Shown here: piece after piece, positions 15,435-22,010 of the stretch
Layout of the letters: each line of letters starts with the position of its first letter
Position numbering within the stretch: position 1 is the stretch's first letter
From: an uncultured Eggerthellaceae bacterium
GTDB taxonomy: Bacteria; Actinomycetota; Coriobacteriia; Coriobacteriales; Eggerthellaceae
Direction of reading: 5' to 3'
Assembly: GCA_910588205.1 (NCBI GenBank)
Contig: CAJUQK010000026.1
Span: 1-29,528 of the forward strand
Length of the DNA: 29,528 nt
Translations under genes and position numbers: made by a program
Notes under the pieces: generated by a model
What the model saw: the letters and a program-made list of their open reading frames with translations, nothing else
The model's database searches: none
Told to the model about the DNA's origin: nothing

Positions 15435-17366
15435 TCACTCCACTTCAGTGAACGAGACATCTGCGCCGAAGGCACCGGCAAGCAGGCTGTTCAGATCAGC
15501 TGTCTCATCTTCGCCAGAAGAAGCCCCGTCCGCTTCGTCAACGGAATCAGGGACAGGGTCGGGCTCAGGCACTGCGAAGGGCTCAGGCGTAGGCTCGGGT
15601 TCAGGTTCGGGCATCGGCTCCGGCTCAGGAGCGGATGCCTGCACAGGTTGCGGCGCCGGTTCGGGATCAGGCACCGAAACGGCTACAGGCTTCGGTTCGG
15701 GTTCGCGCACGGGGGCTGCCTCCGGCTCAGCAGCCTGGGCCGCGGTTGCAGGCTGTGCAGCTGCCTCCGCTTCGCCATCGATGAACTTGAAGCGCAGACC
15801 AGGAGCTCCCGCTTGAGCGAAAGCATCCTTCAGGAAGCCCAGAGCCTCTGGGCTCTGGGCGGCCTTGAGATTGAACTCCCGATAGGGCACCAAGCCGATG
15901 TTCAGCACCTCACCGGGCACATCCCAGGACGGGTGAGAGCTCATGAAGAGCACGCTGTGGGCTACAGAGAGCCGCTTCAGATGTACGAGCGCCGATTCCC
16001 AGAGTTGATGCAGATCACGTTCGGCTATAGCTTGCGGGTCGATCACCTGGGACGCAGGCGCAGGGGATGCGGGGTCAGGGGCATCCATGGCAGGTGACGG
16101 GGATGACTCCGGCGCAGCTTCCCGGGAGGACTGCACGGCAGTTTGGGCTGCAGCCTGGGCTGGCACTGCCTCTTGAGCTGCGGCGGGAGCAGGTGCGCTG
16201 ACCATTGGAGGGGTTGCCGCTGCCGGTGCCCTTCGCTCAAGGGCCTCCACGCGCTCAGCCAAGGAGGCCAGAGTCAGGTCAGATTCCGGACGGATCATCC
16301 GCGTCAAGGCTATCTCGAAGGAGAGTCGCTGATTGGTGGAGGTCTTCAGGTCAGCCATGAGGTCTGCCAGGGTACTCAGCATGCGGGCCAACCGGTCAGG
16401 GCCGAAGAGCGCAAGCTTGCCCTCCATCTCCCGCCGCGTGGCTTCGGGTACATCCAGCGCCACATCGGCATCCGTCAAGGACATCACATACATATCCCGC
16501 ACGTATTCGGCCATATCCTGGGTGAACTGAGCCAGGTCAGCCCCTGTTTCCATGTACTGAGTGGTCCAGCGGAAGCACGCCGCAGCATCCCGCGCACCAA
16601 TGGCCGAGAGGATCTCATCCATATCAGAGGAATCCAACGAACCGAGCAACCGCTCGGCAGCAGCAAGGGTGAGAGACCCTTCCGAGAAGGCGATCAGCTG
16701 TTCCAAGGACGTGAGCGCATCGCGCATGCCTCCCTGGGCCCGATGGGCCACCAGTTCAAGGGCGCTGCCCTCGAAGGGTACGCCCTCCATCTCGCAGATG
16801 GCGCCCAAGCGGCTGACCAGCTCCTCATTGGAGATGCGACGGAAGTCGAAGCGCTGACAGCGGGAGTGGATGGTGTCGGGCACCTTCTGGGGATCTGTCG
16901 TGCACAGGATGAACACCACGTGAGAGGGCGGCTCTTCTAGTGTCTTCAGCAATGCATTGAAGGCAGCCATGGAGAGCATATGCACCTCGTCGATGATGTA
17001 CACCTTGGAGCGGCCGCGCGTAGGAGCGTAGCTCACCCGCCCGATGATCTCATCGCGCACGTTATCAACGCCGGTGCGACTGGCAGCGTCCAGCTCATAG
17101 ACATCCGGATGCTCACCATCTGCTATGAGCAGGCAATCCTCACAGGTGCCATCGGGGTTATCCGTGGGGCCCTGCTCGCACAAGAGCGCTTTCGCCAAAA
17201 GCCGCGCCGTGGTGGTCTTGCCGGTACCTCGCGGCCCCGTGAACAAGTAGGCATGGCTCACCTTGTCTGTGGCGATGGCGTTCTTGAGCGTCCGTTCGAT
17301 ATGCTCTTGCCCTACCACATCCTCGAACACCTGCGGGCGGTACTTCCTATACAGCGCTTCTGCCAA
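15435..17366 (-). CDS. dnaX: DNA polymerase III subunit gamma/tau
   Basis: 643-residue clamp-loader ATPase. Walker A GPRGTGKTT is at 44-52, Walker B VYIIDEVHMLS near 125-135, and the SRC arginine-finger motif lies in IHSRCQRFDFRRIS. The start codon is TTG: GGAGGAG lies 6 nt upstream and the protein begins at the conserved AEALYRKYRP. The zinc module has C63, C75 and C78, but the second of the usual four cysteines is replaced by Asp (PDGTCEDC in place of the usual PCxxCxxC). The C-terminal half carries an Ala/Pro linker, a tau-like domain, and a Pro-Glu/Pro-Asp tract of about 70 residues. No slippery A-rich site suggesting a short gamma form was found. Confidence 0.96.
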   Translation of the reverse strand: MAEALYRKYRPQVFEDVVGQEHIERTLKNAIATDKVSHAYLFTGPRGTGKTTTARLLAKALLCEQGPTDNPDGTCEDCLLIADGEHPDVYELDAASRTGVDNVRDEIIGRVSYAPTRGRSKVYIIDEVHMLSMAAFNALLKTLEEPPSHVVFILCTTDPQKVPDTIHSRCQRFDFRRISNEELVSRLGAICEMEGVPFEGSALELVAHRAQGGMRDALTSLEQLIAFSEGSLTLAAAERLLGSLDSSDMDEILSAIGARDAAACFRWTTQYMETGADLAQFTQDMAEYVRDMYVMSLTDADVALDVPEATRREMEGKLALFGPDRLARMLSTLADLMADLKTSTNQRLSFEIALTRMIRPESDLTLASLAERVEALERRAPAAATPPMVSAPAPAAAQEAVPAQAAAQTAVQSSREAAPESSPSPAMDAPDPASPAPASQVIDPQAIAERDLHQLWESALVHLKRLSVAHSVLFMSSHPSWDVPGEVLNIGLVPYREFNLKAAQSPEALGFLKDAFAQAGAPGLRFKFIDGEAEAAAQPATAAQAAEPEAAPVREPEPKPVAVSVPDPEPAPQPVQASAPEPEPMPEPEPEPTPEPFAVPEPDPVPDSVDEADGASSGEDETADLNSLLAGAFGADVSFTEVE

Positions 17367-17498
17367 GATGACTCCTCCGGTACCTCTATCAGTTCAGGCA
17401 ATTCTAGCATCCCCGCCACTGGGAGGTGTCATGCGCCCTGAGACCAGGTTGAGCGAGTCGCCGCCTTCGGCATACCAGCATATCTCGGGTGCAATGCT

Positions 17499-17518
17499 GG
17501 GCGGATCATGATCCGCCC
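17499..17518. repeat. REP-like palindrome 2
   Basis: GGGCGGATCATGATCCGCCC is a perfect 20-nt dyad, followed by CCTACG. The arms differ from the GGGCCGA type but remain exactly complementary. Confidence 0.8.
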
Positions 17519-17572
17519 CTACGCGTCATACAGAGAACGTAACCAGGTCAATTGGGCCGAGCCTCACGCAAA

Positions 17573-17685
17573 GATGCGTTGCGCGAAGACCACGCGCAAC
17601 ATATTCATTGCGGCAATTACCGGGTAACCTAGCGTATAAGGTTCATCCGAGTGCACCATCGGGCGAATCTAGATCCGCCCCTACA
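17573..17685. repeat. Composite intergenic repeat, copy A
   Basis: 113-nt unit in three parts. First comes a GTTGCGCG-AAGACCA-CGCGCAAC hairpin. Then a middle block containing ATATTCATTG, ACCGGGTAACC and CGTATAAGGTTCATC. Last is a REP palindrome (17661-17680, one mismatch) ending CCCCTACA. Copy B at 18641-18753 differs at 5 of 113 positions and lies in the same orientation beyond the HepT/MntA genes. Confidence 0.85.
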
Positions 17686-17739
17686 AGGCATCCTGACATG
17701 CACGGTTCACCCGATGGGAACCTGGCGCACGATCCGTAG

Positions 17740-17759
17740 GGGCCGAGCATGCTCGGCCC
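17740..17759. repeat. REP-like palindrome in opposite orientation
   Basis: GGGCCGAGCATGCTCGGCCC is a perfect dyad preceded by CGTAGG, so the flanking GTAG is on the left, opposite to the previous copies. It is followed by the tail CAACCCAGAAAAACCC. Confidence 0.8.
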
Positions 17760-17810
17760 GACGAAGCAACCCAGAAAAACCCACGGGTATGTACAGGTTG
17801 CAACCCCACC

Positions 17811-17827
17811 CCGCTGCTTTGCAGCGG
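17811..17827. repeat. GC-rich hairpin downstream of hepT
   Basis: CCGCTGC-TTT-GCAGCGG is a perfect 7-bp stem with a 3-nt loop, 93 nt past the hepT stop. No T-run follows on the minus strand, so it is not a clear terminator. Confidence 0.55.
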
Positions 17828-17919
17828 AAATAGTTAGGCGGCGGGAGAGACCTATGAGCAAGATGGCCCTATGCGCCGCACACTTTCGCACGCAACAAGG
17901 CATCAGAAACCGCAGCGCG

Positions 17920-18261
17920 TCACTCGGACGACAGCAAATCGTCCACACATCCAATGAAAGGTTCCAGTTCGTCAAAAACAACAGCTGCGATCATATTCCA
18001 ATTGGTTCCTTCGTAATCATGGACCAACCGATGCCTGAGTCCAGCAATCTGAACCCACGGAGCCTCAGGATGACCTTCAACGAATTCCCGAGAGAGGCAG
18101 TTTGCTTGCTCCCCGATATTGTACAAAGGTGTGGTCACCAACCACTGCGTCTCGACATCACGAACAAGCGTATCTCGCGTTATCGACCGGGATTCGATCA
18201 CCTGTAAAAGCTGATGACCTACTAAGGATATGCGTTCAAGACGATAAATGTCGCTCTTCAC
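17920..18261 (-). CDS. hepT: HepT-like toxin (DUF86 family)
   Basis: 113-residue HEPN-domain protein of the HepT/DUF86 family. The diagnostic RX4HXY motif is intact in LRHRLVHDYEG near residues 75-85; in characterised pairs the Arg and His form the ribonuclease site and the Tyr is the residue modified by the antitoxin. The start is GTG at 18261, overlapping the mntA stop by 4 nt (GTGA), so the toxin is translationally coupled to its antitoxin. The usual length is 110-145 residues, so it appears complete. The pair is bracketed by near-identical 113-nt direct repeats. Being the second gene downstream of the antitoxin fits MNT-HEPN modules. Confidence 0.88.
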   Translation of the reverse strand: MKSDIYRLERISLVGHQLLQVIESRSITRDTLVRDVETQWLVTTPLYNIGEQANCLSREFVEGHPEAPWVQIAGLRHRLVHDYEGTNWNMIAAVVFDELEPFIGCVDDLLSSE

Positions 18262-18557
18262 AGCCGTACCGCCTCGCGCAGAACGGTGTCACGAAAGGTA
18301 CCGGCATCGAGCTCAGATACTTCGAAAACATCAACCTGCTTGCCCGATGCGCGATGGAGGTCTTCTGCAACCCCGAAGATATCAAGCGGCCTGAAACCGA
18401 AACCGCCCTCCAAGAGGATATCGATATCTGATTCCTCATTGGCTTCGCCGCGAGCATAGGAGCCGAAGAGGCTGGCTGAGCGCATTCCATACCGTTCCAG
18501 AAGCGGTAGGACCATGGCGCGGATCTCGGATGTCTCAAGTACTCCAGAAGCCAACAT
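18258..18557 (-). CDS. mntA: MntA-like nucleotidyltransferase antitoxin
   Basis: 99-residue minimal nucleotidyltransferase. The core GSYARGEANEESDIDIL carries the GSx10DxD signature with the two metal-binding aspartates. In known MntA-HepT pairs the enzyme transfers AMP from ATP onto a tyrosine of HepT and so neutralises it. The start at 18557 is chosen because GGGAGGTG lies just upstream; an upstream in-frame start at 18599 has no SD and adds a cysteine-rich lead unlike the family. It overlaps hepT by 4 nt. Flanking repeats suggest acquisition or mobility. Confidence 0.9.
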   Translation of the reverse strand: MLASGVLETSEIRAMVLPLLERYGMRSASLFGSYARGEANEESDIDILLEGGFGFRPLDIFGVAEDLHRASGKQVDVFEVSELDAGTFRDTVLREAVRL

Positions 18558-18640
18558 ATCACCTCCCGCCATCGTGATCGAACAAAAGCATAATAGCATG
18601 CATCGCTGTCCTTCCTTGATGGCTAGGCCCCCTCACATAG

Positions 18641-18753
18641 GATGCGTTGCGCGAAGACCACGCGCAACATATTCATTACGACAATTACCGGGTAACCTAG
18701 CGTATAAGGTTCATCCAAGTGCACCATCGGGCGGATCCAGATCCGCCCCTACA
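18641..18753. repeat. Composite intergenic repeat, copy B
   Basis: Same 113-nt unit and orientation as copy A, with 5 substitutions: two in ATTCATTACGACAATT, one in CATCCAAGTG, and two inside the REP part GGGCGGATCCAGATCCGCCC (18729-18748). Relative to copy A, those last two changes restore one stem pair and alter the loop. Confidence 0.85.
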
Positions 18754-18774
18754 GGCAACCTGTCATGCTACCTA

Positions 18775-18794
18775 GGGCCGACCACGGTCGGCCC
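18775..18794. repeat. REP-like palindrome abutting the dedA stop
   Basis: GGGCCGAC-CACG-GTCGGCCC is a perfect 8-bp stem, followed by CCTACG. On the minus strand the flanking GTAGGGG supplies the TAG stop codon of dedA (18797-18795). Confidence 0.8.
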
Positions 18795-19499
18795 CTACGC
18801 TTTGTTTTTGGCTTTGCGGGAGCTCAGGGCGCTCTTGATGGCAGCGATGAACGCCGGTGCTACCGATACGGCTACGATGCCCAGCACGATGACCTCGAAG
18901 TGCTCCTGCACGAACGGCACGCCGCCGAAGAAGTAGCCCGTCAGCACGAACAGACTCACCCACGCCACGCCGCCAATGCAGTTCCACAGCGTGAACTTGC
19001 CGAAGTTCATGTGACCGGTACCCGCAATGAACGGAGCGAAGGTGCGGAAGAACGGCATGAAACGCGTGATGACGATGGTCAGGCCACCGTACTTCGCGAA
19101 GAAATGATCCAGCTTCGCCATGCGCTCAGGGGTGAGCGCCTTCACCTTGCCTGAATCTATGATGCGATGCCCTAAGAAGCGCGCTATCCAGTAGTTGGAC
19201 GTGTTGCCCAGGATGGCCGCCGCATAGAATACGATGAGGCTGGCCGCCAGGTTGAGGCCGCCACCATCGGCCGAGAACACGCCCACCGCGAAGAGCAGCG
19301 AGTCTCCCGGCAAGAACGGGAAGAACACCACACCGGTTTCCACGAACACGATGAGGAACAGCGGCGAATACACCCAGACGGGCCCCAGAGCGATGATCCA
19401 GCTGGCGATGAAGCCACGTGGGTCTTTCAGCAGATTGATGAAGAAATCTATGATTCCCAAAGCAGTATCTTTCGTGACAGTGCTGATGAATGAGAGCAC
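18795..19499 (-). CDS. DedA-family membrane protein
   Basis: 234-residue DedA/SNARE-associated (VTT-domain) protein. Conserved text includes FVETGVVFFPFLPGDSLLF, the GNTSNYWIARFLG segment, ITRFMPFFRTFAPFIAGTGHM with the characteristic arginines, and NCIGGVAW. Several membrane or re-entrant segments are visible. Family members act in undecaprenyl-phosphate or other lipid flipping and in membrane homeostasis. The only early start is GTG at 19499, with no clear SD, about 6 nt beyond the estimated 3' end of the SRP RNA; a TTG about 13 codons in is an alternative. The stop codon comes from an adjoining REP element. Confidence 0.88.
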   Translation of the reverse strand: MLSFISTVTKDTALGIIDFFINLLKDPRGFIASWIIALGPVWVYSPLFLIVFVETGVVFFPFLPGDSLLFAVGVFSADGGGLNLAASLIVFYAAAILGNTSNYWIARFLGHRIIDSGKVKALTPERMAKLDHFFAKYGGLTIVITRFMPFFRTFAPFIAGTGHMNFGKFTLWNCIGGVAWVSLFVLTGYFFGGVPFVQEHFEVIVLGIVAVSVAPAFIAAIKSALSSRKAKNKA

Positions 19500-19504
19500 C
19501 CCGG

Positions 19505-19600
19505 AAGACAGGACGGGCTCGTCAGCGGTTCCTTATGGCTGCTTCCTCCCGGACCTGACCAGGTTCGGAACATGTCGCCCCGTCCTGCCAGACCGAGGTG
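19505..19600 (-). ncRNA. ffs: Signal recognition particle RNA, small (4.5S) type
   Basis: On the minus strand the conserved domain IV core is plain: GGTCAGGTCCGGGAGGAAGC followed by AGCC, the Ffh-binding hairpin. The ends CAGGACGGG (19587-19579) and CCCGTCCTG (19517-19509) pair perfectly and close the rod. It forms the RNA part of the particle that delivers nascent membrane proteins to FtsY and SecYEG. A TATACT -10 lies just upstream (19615-19610). No T-tract follows the 3' end; dedA begins within about 10 nt, so the RNA may be processed from a longer transcript. End positions are estimates. Confidence 0.92.
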
Positions 19601-19609
19601 CTTTTCGTC

Positions 19610-19615
19610 AGTATA
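19610..19615 (-). promoter_or_regulatory. -10 box for the SRP RNA
   Basis: TATACT on the minus strand, placed so that initiation about 7 nt downstream would fall near the 5' end of the SRP RNA. No consensus -35 is seen. Confidence 0.5.
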
Positions 19616-19653
19616 CCGTAGAAGCGCGTCGGGGTGGTGATGGCGACCCTCCA

Positions 19654-20226
19654 TTACCCGGGCGGTAAAGATAAGCGCTGGCGAGCTTGCCGCCAATCAG
19701 GCAGGGCCCTATCCAGCAGATCATAGAATGCTTGACCGTGACCATGCACCAAGAGGTGGCAAAGCTCATGGACTACCACGTACTCCAAGCATTCAGGCGG
19801 ATAGAGCGCCAGGCGCGTGTTGATGCAGATGCGCCCTGTGGAGGGCTGACAGCTTCCCCATCGGCTCTTCATATTGCGATAGGCCAGCTTCCCTGCCCGT
19901 ACTCCCAAGACGGCTTCCCATTTCTGGATGAGCGGCGGAACAAATGCCTCCACCAGGCTCTTCCATTGCTGCTTCTCCTCAACGGTGGCCTTGGCGAAGG
20001 GGTCAGGGGCGTTCGCTGGATGCTTCTGCTGAGCCCGCTTGATCCAAGACCGCTTGCTCTCAAGGAAGCGCTCTATCTCGCCGAGGCTCACGTGGGCGGG
20101 AGCAGAGACAGCCACCTGGCCATTGGGGCGCACACGCAGATTCACATTCTTGATCCGCTTGCGGGTGAGCTGGACATCGAATCCAGCAAGGTGGACCATC
20201 TGAGTGCACGAGGACGAGCGACCCAT
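19654..20226 (-). CDS. YgjP-like M48-type metallopeptidase
   Basis: 190-residue YgjP/DUF45 family zinc metallopeptidase. The catalytic HExxH is present as VVHELCHLLVHGHGQAFYDLL near residues 151-172 (the HELCH plus a third ligand His downstream), preceded by the family hallmark RNMKSRWGSCQPSTGRICINTRL. The N-terminal part has basic beta-rich text (LTRKRIKNVNLRVRPNGQVAVSAP). It is typically encoded as a lone cytosolic protein of uncertain substrate. The ATG at 20226 overlaps the rsmI TGA by one base (TGATG), indicating coupling; a TTG one codon earlier is possible. Confidence 0.88.
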   Translation of the reverse strand: MGRSSSCTQMVHLAGFDVQLTRKRIKNVNLRVRPNGQVAVSAPAHVSLGEIERFLESKRSWIKRAQQKHPANAPDPFAKATVEEKQQWKSLVEAFVPPLIQKWEAVLGVRAGKLAYRNMKSRWGSCQPSTGRICINTRLALYPPECLEYVVVHELCHLLVHGHGQAFYDLLDRALPDWRQARQRLSLPPG

Positions 20227-21110
20227 CAAGCGGATGAGCCTTCCCGCAGCCTGTCTCGGGCCGAAAGGGCTAGCTCATAGGCCTCATTGCGTGGAATGCC
20301 GCATTCTCGGGAAAGGATCTGGGCCGCTTCCTTAGGGCGCGTACCCCCCGCAGCTAGCTCTTCAGCGCGCACCTGAGCTCCGACCCGCTTCGCATCCTGG
20401 GCCAAAACCTCCTCTTCGGCAGAGGAAGCATCTATCACCAAGGCGATCTCCCCTTTGAGAGGTGCCTCTTGCTGCCGGGAAGCGATGCGCTCAGCCAGCT
20501 TCGGGGCCTGTTCGACCACGACCTCTTCATGGATCTTCGTGAGCTCTCGACACAGAGCCACCTGACGGGTGGGAAACGCCTGGGCTATGCCCTCCAGGGA
20601 ATCTGCGATCCGGTGGGGACTCTCATAGAAGATGAGGGCGGCATCCAGACCTGCTAGGCTCTCCAGCAAGGCGGCCCGCTCTCTCTCTTTGCGTGGCAGA
20701 AAGCCTGCGAAAAGGAAGCGCTGGGCAGAGAAGCCACTGGCAACGTAGGCCGTAGTGACCGCCGATGCCCCCGGCAGTACATCAACGGGAATGTCCTGCT
20801 TCCGCGCTTGGGATACCAGATGCATGCCCGGATCAGACACCCCCGGCATGCCCGCATCGGAGCAGTAGGCAAAGGACTCTCCCGCTTGAAGCCGGGCGAT
20901 GATCTGATCTGACCGATCCCGGATGGTGTGCTCATCAAGGCGAACGAGCGGACGTTTCACGTCAAGGGCAGTCAAGAGCTTACCCGTCACCCGAGTGTCT
21001 TCGCAAAGGACTGCATCCGCAGACCGCAAGGCCTCGATGGCGCGCAAGGTGATATCCCCTAGGTTGCCAATGGGGGTAGGAACGATAGTAAGCTTGCCGG
21101 AATCTACCAT
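20226..21110 (-). CDS. rsmI: 16S rRNA (cytidine-1402-2'-O)-methyltransferase
   Basis: 294-residue tetrapyrrole-methylase-fold enzyme. Motifs are LTIVPTPIGNLGDITLRA at the N-terminus, LCEDTRVTGKLL, CSDAGMPGVSDPG, LPGASAVTTAYVASG and FLPRKERER, then FYESPHRI, ALCRELTKIHEE and a C-terminal helical extension with RPKEAAQILS. It uses SAM to methylate the ribose of C1402 in 16S rRNA. A perfect TATAAT lies only 6 nt before the ATG and there is no Shine-Dalgarno, pointing to a leaderless mRNA. It is coupled to the downstream metallopeptidase gene. Confidence 0.95.
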   Translation of the reverse strand: MVDSGKLTIVPTPIGNLGDITLRAIEALRSADAVLCEDTRVTGKLLTALDVKRPLVRLDEHTIRDRSDQIIARLQAGESFAYCSDAGMPGVSDPGMHLVSQARKQDIPVDVLPGASAVTTAYVASGFSAQRFLFAGFLPRKERERAALLESLAGLDAALIFYESPHRIADSLEGIAQAFPTRQVALCRELTKIHEEVVVEQAPKLAERIASRQQEAPLKGEIALVIDASSAEEEVLAQDAKRVGAQVRAEELAAGGTRPKEAAQILSRECGIPRNEAYELALSARDRLREGSSA

Positions 21111-21116
21111 GGGAAG

Positions 21117-21122
21117 ATTATA
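21117..21122 (-). promoter_or_regulatory. -10 box of a leaderless rsmI transcript
   Basis: TATAAT on the minus strand, then six bases, then ATG. The expected first transcribed base is the A of the start codon. The -35 is not obvious. Confidence 0.6.
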
Positions 21123-21161
21123 CGGCCCTTGATGCCGAATAAGCCAGGCAAGCAGAGCGGA

Positions 21162-21905
21162 TCAAGCAGCTTCGACGATGCGATAGCTTGCATCGTCGCC
21201 GCAACAGGTCTGAAGAGCGATGGATTCGCCATGACTGGTGACCTCAGAGGCTATCTGGCCCCATTGGGTGCTATCGGGGACGTCATAGATATCGAATACG
21301 GTGTAGGCGCGCATATTGCCATCCCTGTCGCACACCTGAATGACATCCCCTTGCTGGAGATACATCACGCAGTTGAAGACGCCTGGATGGTGACCGATGA
21401 AATAACCCCAGGAATCATCCTGGGTGGAGTCTGAACCCATCCACAACCCTGCCGTGTGATCAGGTGCTCGTTCGGCCTTGTAGGCATCCACATAGGGAAT
21501 GACATTGCCTGCGATCATCAGGGAAAGGGGAGGCATGCTCTGATCACAGGAAGGACGGGCAGTGCCAGAGGCGTCCGATGAGGTGGAAGCCTGAAGGGGC
21601 ACTTCATCCTGGAAACGAGCACCGCTGTTCGCTTGAGCGTTCAGAAGAGAAGGGATGGTGGAGGGCTGATGGATAAAGGCCCCATCAGCATCGTAACTGG
21701 AAAGGCCGAGCGTCTGGGCTTGCTGGAGATAGGAAACCGCCATGGCTTGATCCGCGGCTGATGCCTCAGCTGCCGCCTGTTGTTCTGCGACCTCTTCCCC
21801 AGCCTCAGTGAAGGAAGGAGCCGCCGCATAGGCAACACCGGCCACCAATGCTATGCAGACCATGCACGCAAGGATGACTACCGCTGCCTTCGTGCGCTTC
21901 CTCAT
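21162..21905 (-). CDS. Sortase-family cysteine transpeptidase
   Basis: 247 residues. An N-terminal signal/anchor helix lies at about 7-28, followed by a Ser/Ala-rich stalk to about 125, then a sortase barrel. The catalytic His is in YFIGHHPGVF, followed by QQGDVIQVCDRDGNMRAYTVFDIY, and the catalytic Cys with downstream Arg is in IALQTCCGDDASYRIVEA (the TLxTCxxxxxxR motif with Ala for Thr). The barrel ends almost directly after the Arg. No LPxTG-like substrate is encoded within the window, so it is an orphan; the class is not clear. Its SD (AAGGGAG) is buried in a 12-bp hairpin. Confidence 0.82.
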   Translation of the reverse strand: MRKRTKAAVVILACMVCIALVAGVAYAAAPSFTEAGEEVAEQQAAAEASAADQAMAVSYLQQAQTLGLSSYDADGAFIHQPSTIPSLLNAQANSGARFQDEVPLQASTSSDASGTARPSCDQSMPPLSLMIAGNVIPYVDAYKAERAPDHTAGLWMGSDSTQDDSWGYFIGHHPGVFNCVMYLQQGDVIQVCDRDGNMRAYTVFDIYDVPDSTQWGQIASEVTSHGESIALQTCCGDDASYRIVEAA

Positions 21906-21909
21906 AGCA

Positions 21910-21963
21910 ATCTCCCTTCCGCATATCCGCTGGCTTGGCCAGAAGATACAACGGAAGGGAGAT
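21910..21963 (-). promoter_or_regulatory. 5'-UTR hairpin sequestering the sortase RBS
   Basis: On the minus strand ATCTCCCTTCCG (21963-21952) pairs perfectly with CGGAAGGGAGAT (21921-21910), a 12-bp stem that includes the AAGGGAG SD, only 4 nt before the ATG. The loop contains a nested CTGGC-CAA-GCCAG hairpin. A further GCTCC-GGAGC hairpin (21982-21967) lies upstream and its AAGGAG could instead pair with CTCCCTT of the anti-SD arm. Confidence 0.6.
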
Positions 21964-22010
21964 CAGGCTCCTTAGCAGGAGCGGACCGTCAAGGGTCTGT
22001 ACGAGATACG

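Larger units (their letters stand above)
17367..17919. other. Repeat-rich intergenic region between dnaX and hepT
   Basis: About 550 nt without a credible gene. It holds three REP-like palindromes, one 113-nt composite repeat, a degenerate half palindrome (GGGCCGAGCCTC near 17554), and an unrelated CCGCTGC-TTT-GCAGCGG hairpin. The text after the palindrome at 17740, CAACCCAGAAAAACCC, recurs near the right end of the window (29511-29525). No promoter for dnaX was convincingly located. Confidence 0.6.

Noticed and set aside
15435..17366. Programmed frameshift producing a gamma form of DnaX
   Set aside because: No A-rich slippery heptamer followed by a stem was found in frame.
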